7,560 nt of DNA from Bacteroidales bacterium (GTDB lineage Bacteria > Bacteroidota > Bacteroidia > Bacteroidales > GCA-2711565): assembly GCA_029938505.1 (NCBI GenBank), contig JAOZUV010000092.1, forward strand, positions 1-7,560, written 5' to 3'. Position numbers and translations under genes: made by a program. Position 1 is the first letter of the stretch. Every line of letters begins with the position of its first letter. Shown here one piece after another: positions 6,677-7,560 of this stretch. Below the pieces are notes generated by a model, which was given only the letters and a program-made list of their open reading frames with translations, made no database searches and had not been told where the DNA came from.

Positions 6677-7560
6677 TTATGAAGCACAAGTCGCTTCAAT
6701 CTCTGCTACGGTTTTTGGTATATGTTTACCAAGCACTCTGTATCCGGTTTCTGTAACTAATATATCATCCTCAATACGAATACCACCAAAATCTTTATAT
6801 TCTTCCACTTTATCAAAATTGATAAATTCAGTATTGGTGCCTTCTTTTTTCCATTGCTCAATCAACTCAGGAATAAAATAGCAACCGGGTTCAACAGTTA
6901 GTACAAAGCCGGGTTGTAGTTCACGGCCTAAACGTAAATAAGCCGTTCCAAATTGAGTAGCACGTTTAGTTGTTTCATTGTAACCTACGTTGTTTTCACC
7001 TAAACTTTCCATATCATGAACATCCAATCCCATCATATGACCTAAGCCGTGAGGCATAAATAATGTATGTGCACCTGCTTTAACAGCAGCATCTGTATCA
7101 CCTTTCATAAAGCCTAATTTTTTCAAACCTTTGGCCATTACTTTACAAGCAAGTAAGTGTATCTCTCTGTATTCGATACCCGGCTTAATGGCTTCAATCG
7201 CTTTTACATTGGCTTCTAATACAACTTCATAAATTTCTTTCTGACGTTGACTAAATTTTCCTCCGACAGGAGTGGTACGAGTAATGTCACTTGAATAATG
7301 CCTAGTGGTTTCGGCACCAGCATCTGCTATCATCATTCTACCTTCAGTTAAGGTGTTTCCATGATAATGGTTGTGTAAAGTTTGTCCATTAATGGTTAAA
7401 ATAATTGGGAAAGAAACAGGTCCTCCTTGCGATAGGGAAATACCTTCCATTCTTCCTGCAATCTCGCGTTCAACCACACCTGCTTTACACATTTTCATGG
7501 CAGTGGTGTGCATATCGTAGGCAATATTTACTGCTTTTTCAATTTCCTCAATTTCATAGT
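6677..7560 (-). CDS. Xaa-Pro aminopeptidase / prolidase-type M24 metallopeptidase, N terminus outside window
   Basis: The C-terminal 'pita-bread' catalytic domain of an M24B peptidase, which cleaves the bond before proline at peptide N termini or in Xaa-Pro dipeptides using two metal ions. The frame is open to the window edge: the 15 codons upstream of the methionine at 7513 read YEIEEIEKAVNIAYD, typical family sequence, so that methionine is internal and the N-terminal domain lies beyond 7560. The five metal ligands are present: D (ADAGAE, codon 7324-7322), D (SSDITRT, 7288-7286), H (second His of HGLGH, 7039-7037), E (TVEPG, 6892-6890) and E (RIEDD, 6772-6770). Compared with E. coli PepP the His-Glu and Glu-Glu spacings are about 20 and 17 residues longer, as in eukaryotic prolidase (PEPD), so substrate preference could be dipeptides or longer peptides. 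Convergent with the aminotransferase gene and sharing its terminator. The promoter is not in view. Confidence 0.93.
   Translation of the reverse strand, partial: YEIEEIEKAVNIAYDMHTTAMKMCKAGVVEREIAGRMEGISLSQGGPVSFPIILTINGQTLHNHYHGNTLTEGRMMIADAGAETTRHYSSDITRTTPVGGKFSQRQKEIYEVVLEANVKAIEAIKPGIEYREIHLLACKVMAKGLKKLGFMKGDTDAAVKAGAHTLFMPHGLGHMMGLDVHDMESLGENNVGYNETTKRATQFGTAYLRLGRELQPGFVLTVEPGCYFIPELIEQWKKEGTNTEFINFDKVEEYKDFGGIRIEDDILVTETGYRVLGKHIPKTVAEIEATCAS

Noticed and set aside
7511..7513. Methionine codon as the start of the M24 peptidase gene
   Set aside because: The frame stays open to the window edge and the 15 upstream codons encode conserved family sequence, so this is an internal methionine.
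1..7560. Mobile element, defence system, CRISPR or RNA gene
   Set aside because: All DNA is accounted for by conserved housekeeping genes and short gaps; no spaced repeats, transposase, toxin-antitoxin pair or cloverleaf was seen.

Overview
The window reads as an ordinary chromosomal, housekeeping stretch from a member of the Bacteroidota. The clues are AT-rich DNA, starts without Shine-Dalgarno sequences, promoter boxes of the TAnnTTTG type, and a MurF ligase continuing directly into an alanine racemase domain, a fusion well known in that phylum. I cannot fix the order or genus. It holds six protein-coding genes (two cut by the window edges), one divergent promoter region and one bidirectional hairpin terminator. 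I see no tRNA, rRNA, CRISPR, insertion sequence or phage gene, and no gene-free stretch over 300 bases.

Layout. From about 5309 down to 1, four minus-strand genes are closely packed in the transcription order waaA (Kdo transferase), pepA (M17 leucyl aminopeptidase), pdxA (4-hydroxythreonine-4-phosphate dehydrogenase) and murF-alr (left end cut). Gaps are 11, 58 and 5 bases, so a single operon is likely. The 165-base gap 5310-5474 carries back-to-back promoters, each with a TAAATTTG box. Rightward lies a plus-strand DegT/WbpE-like sugar aminotransferase (5475-6605). Between it and the convergent minus-strand M24 Xaa-Pro peptidase (6677 to beyond 7560) sits a 66-base near-perfect palindrome that almost fills the gap and looks like a shared terminator.

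How the genes fit together. WaaA attaches Kdo to lipid A. MurF-Alr racemizes alanine and adds D-Ala-D-Ala to the peptidoglycan precursor. The DegT enzyme probably makes an amino sugar nucleotide for surface glycan or lipid A. PdxA makes the precursor of PLP, the cofactor of both alanine racemase and the DegT enzyme. The theme is envelope synthesis plus its cofactor supply, with two peptidases of general protein turnover alongside.

I did not find a convincing undescribed system. The points most worth a second look are the near-perfect palindrome, the lone WbpE-like aminotransferase divergent from waaA, and the pdxA/murF-alr coupling.
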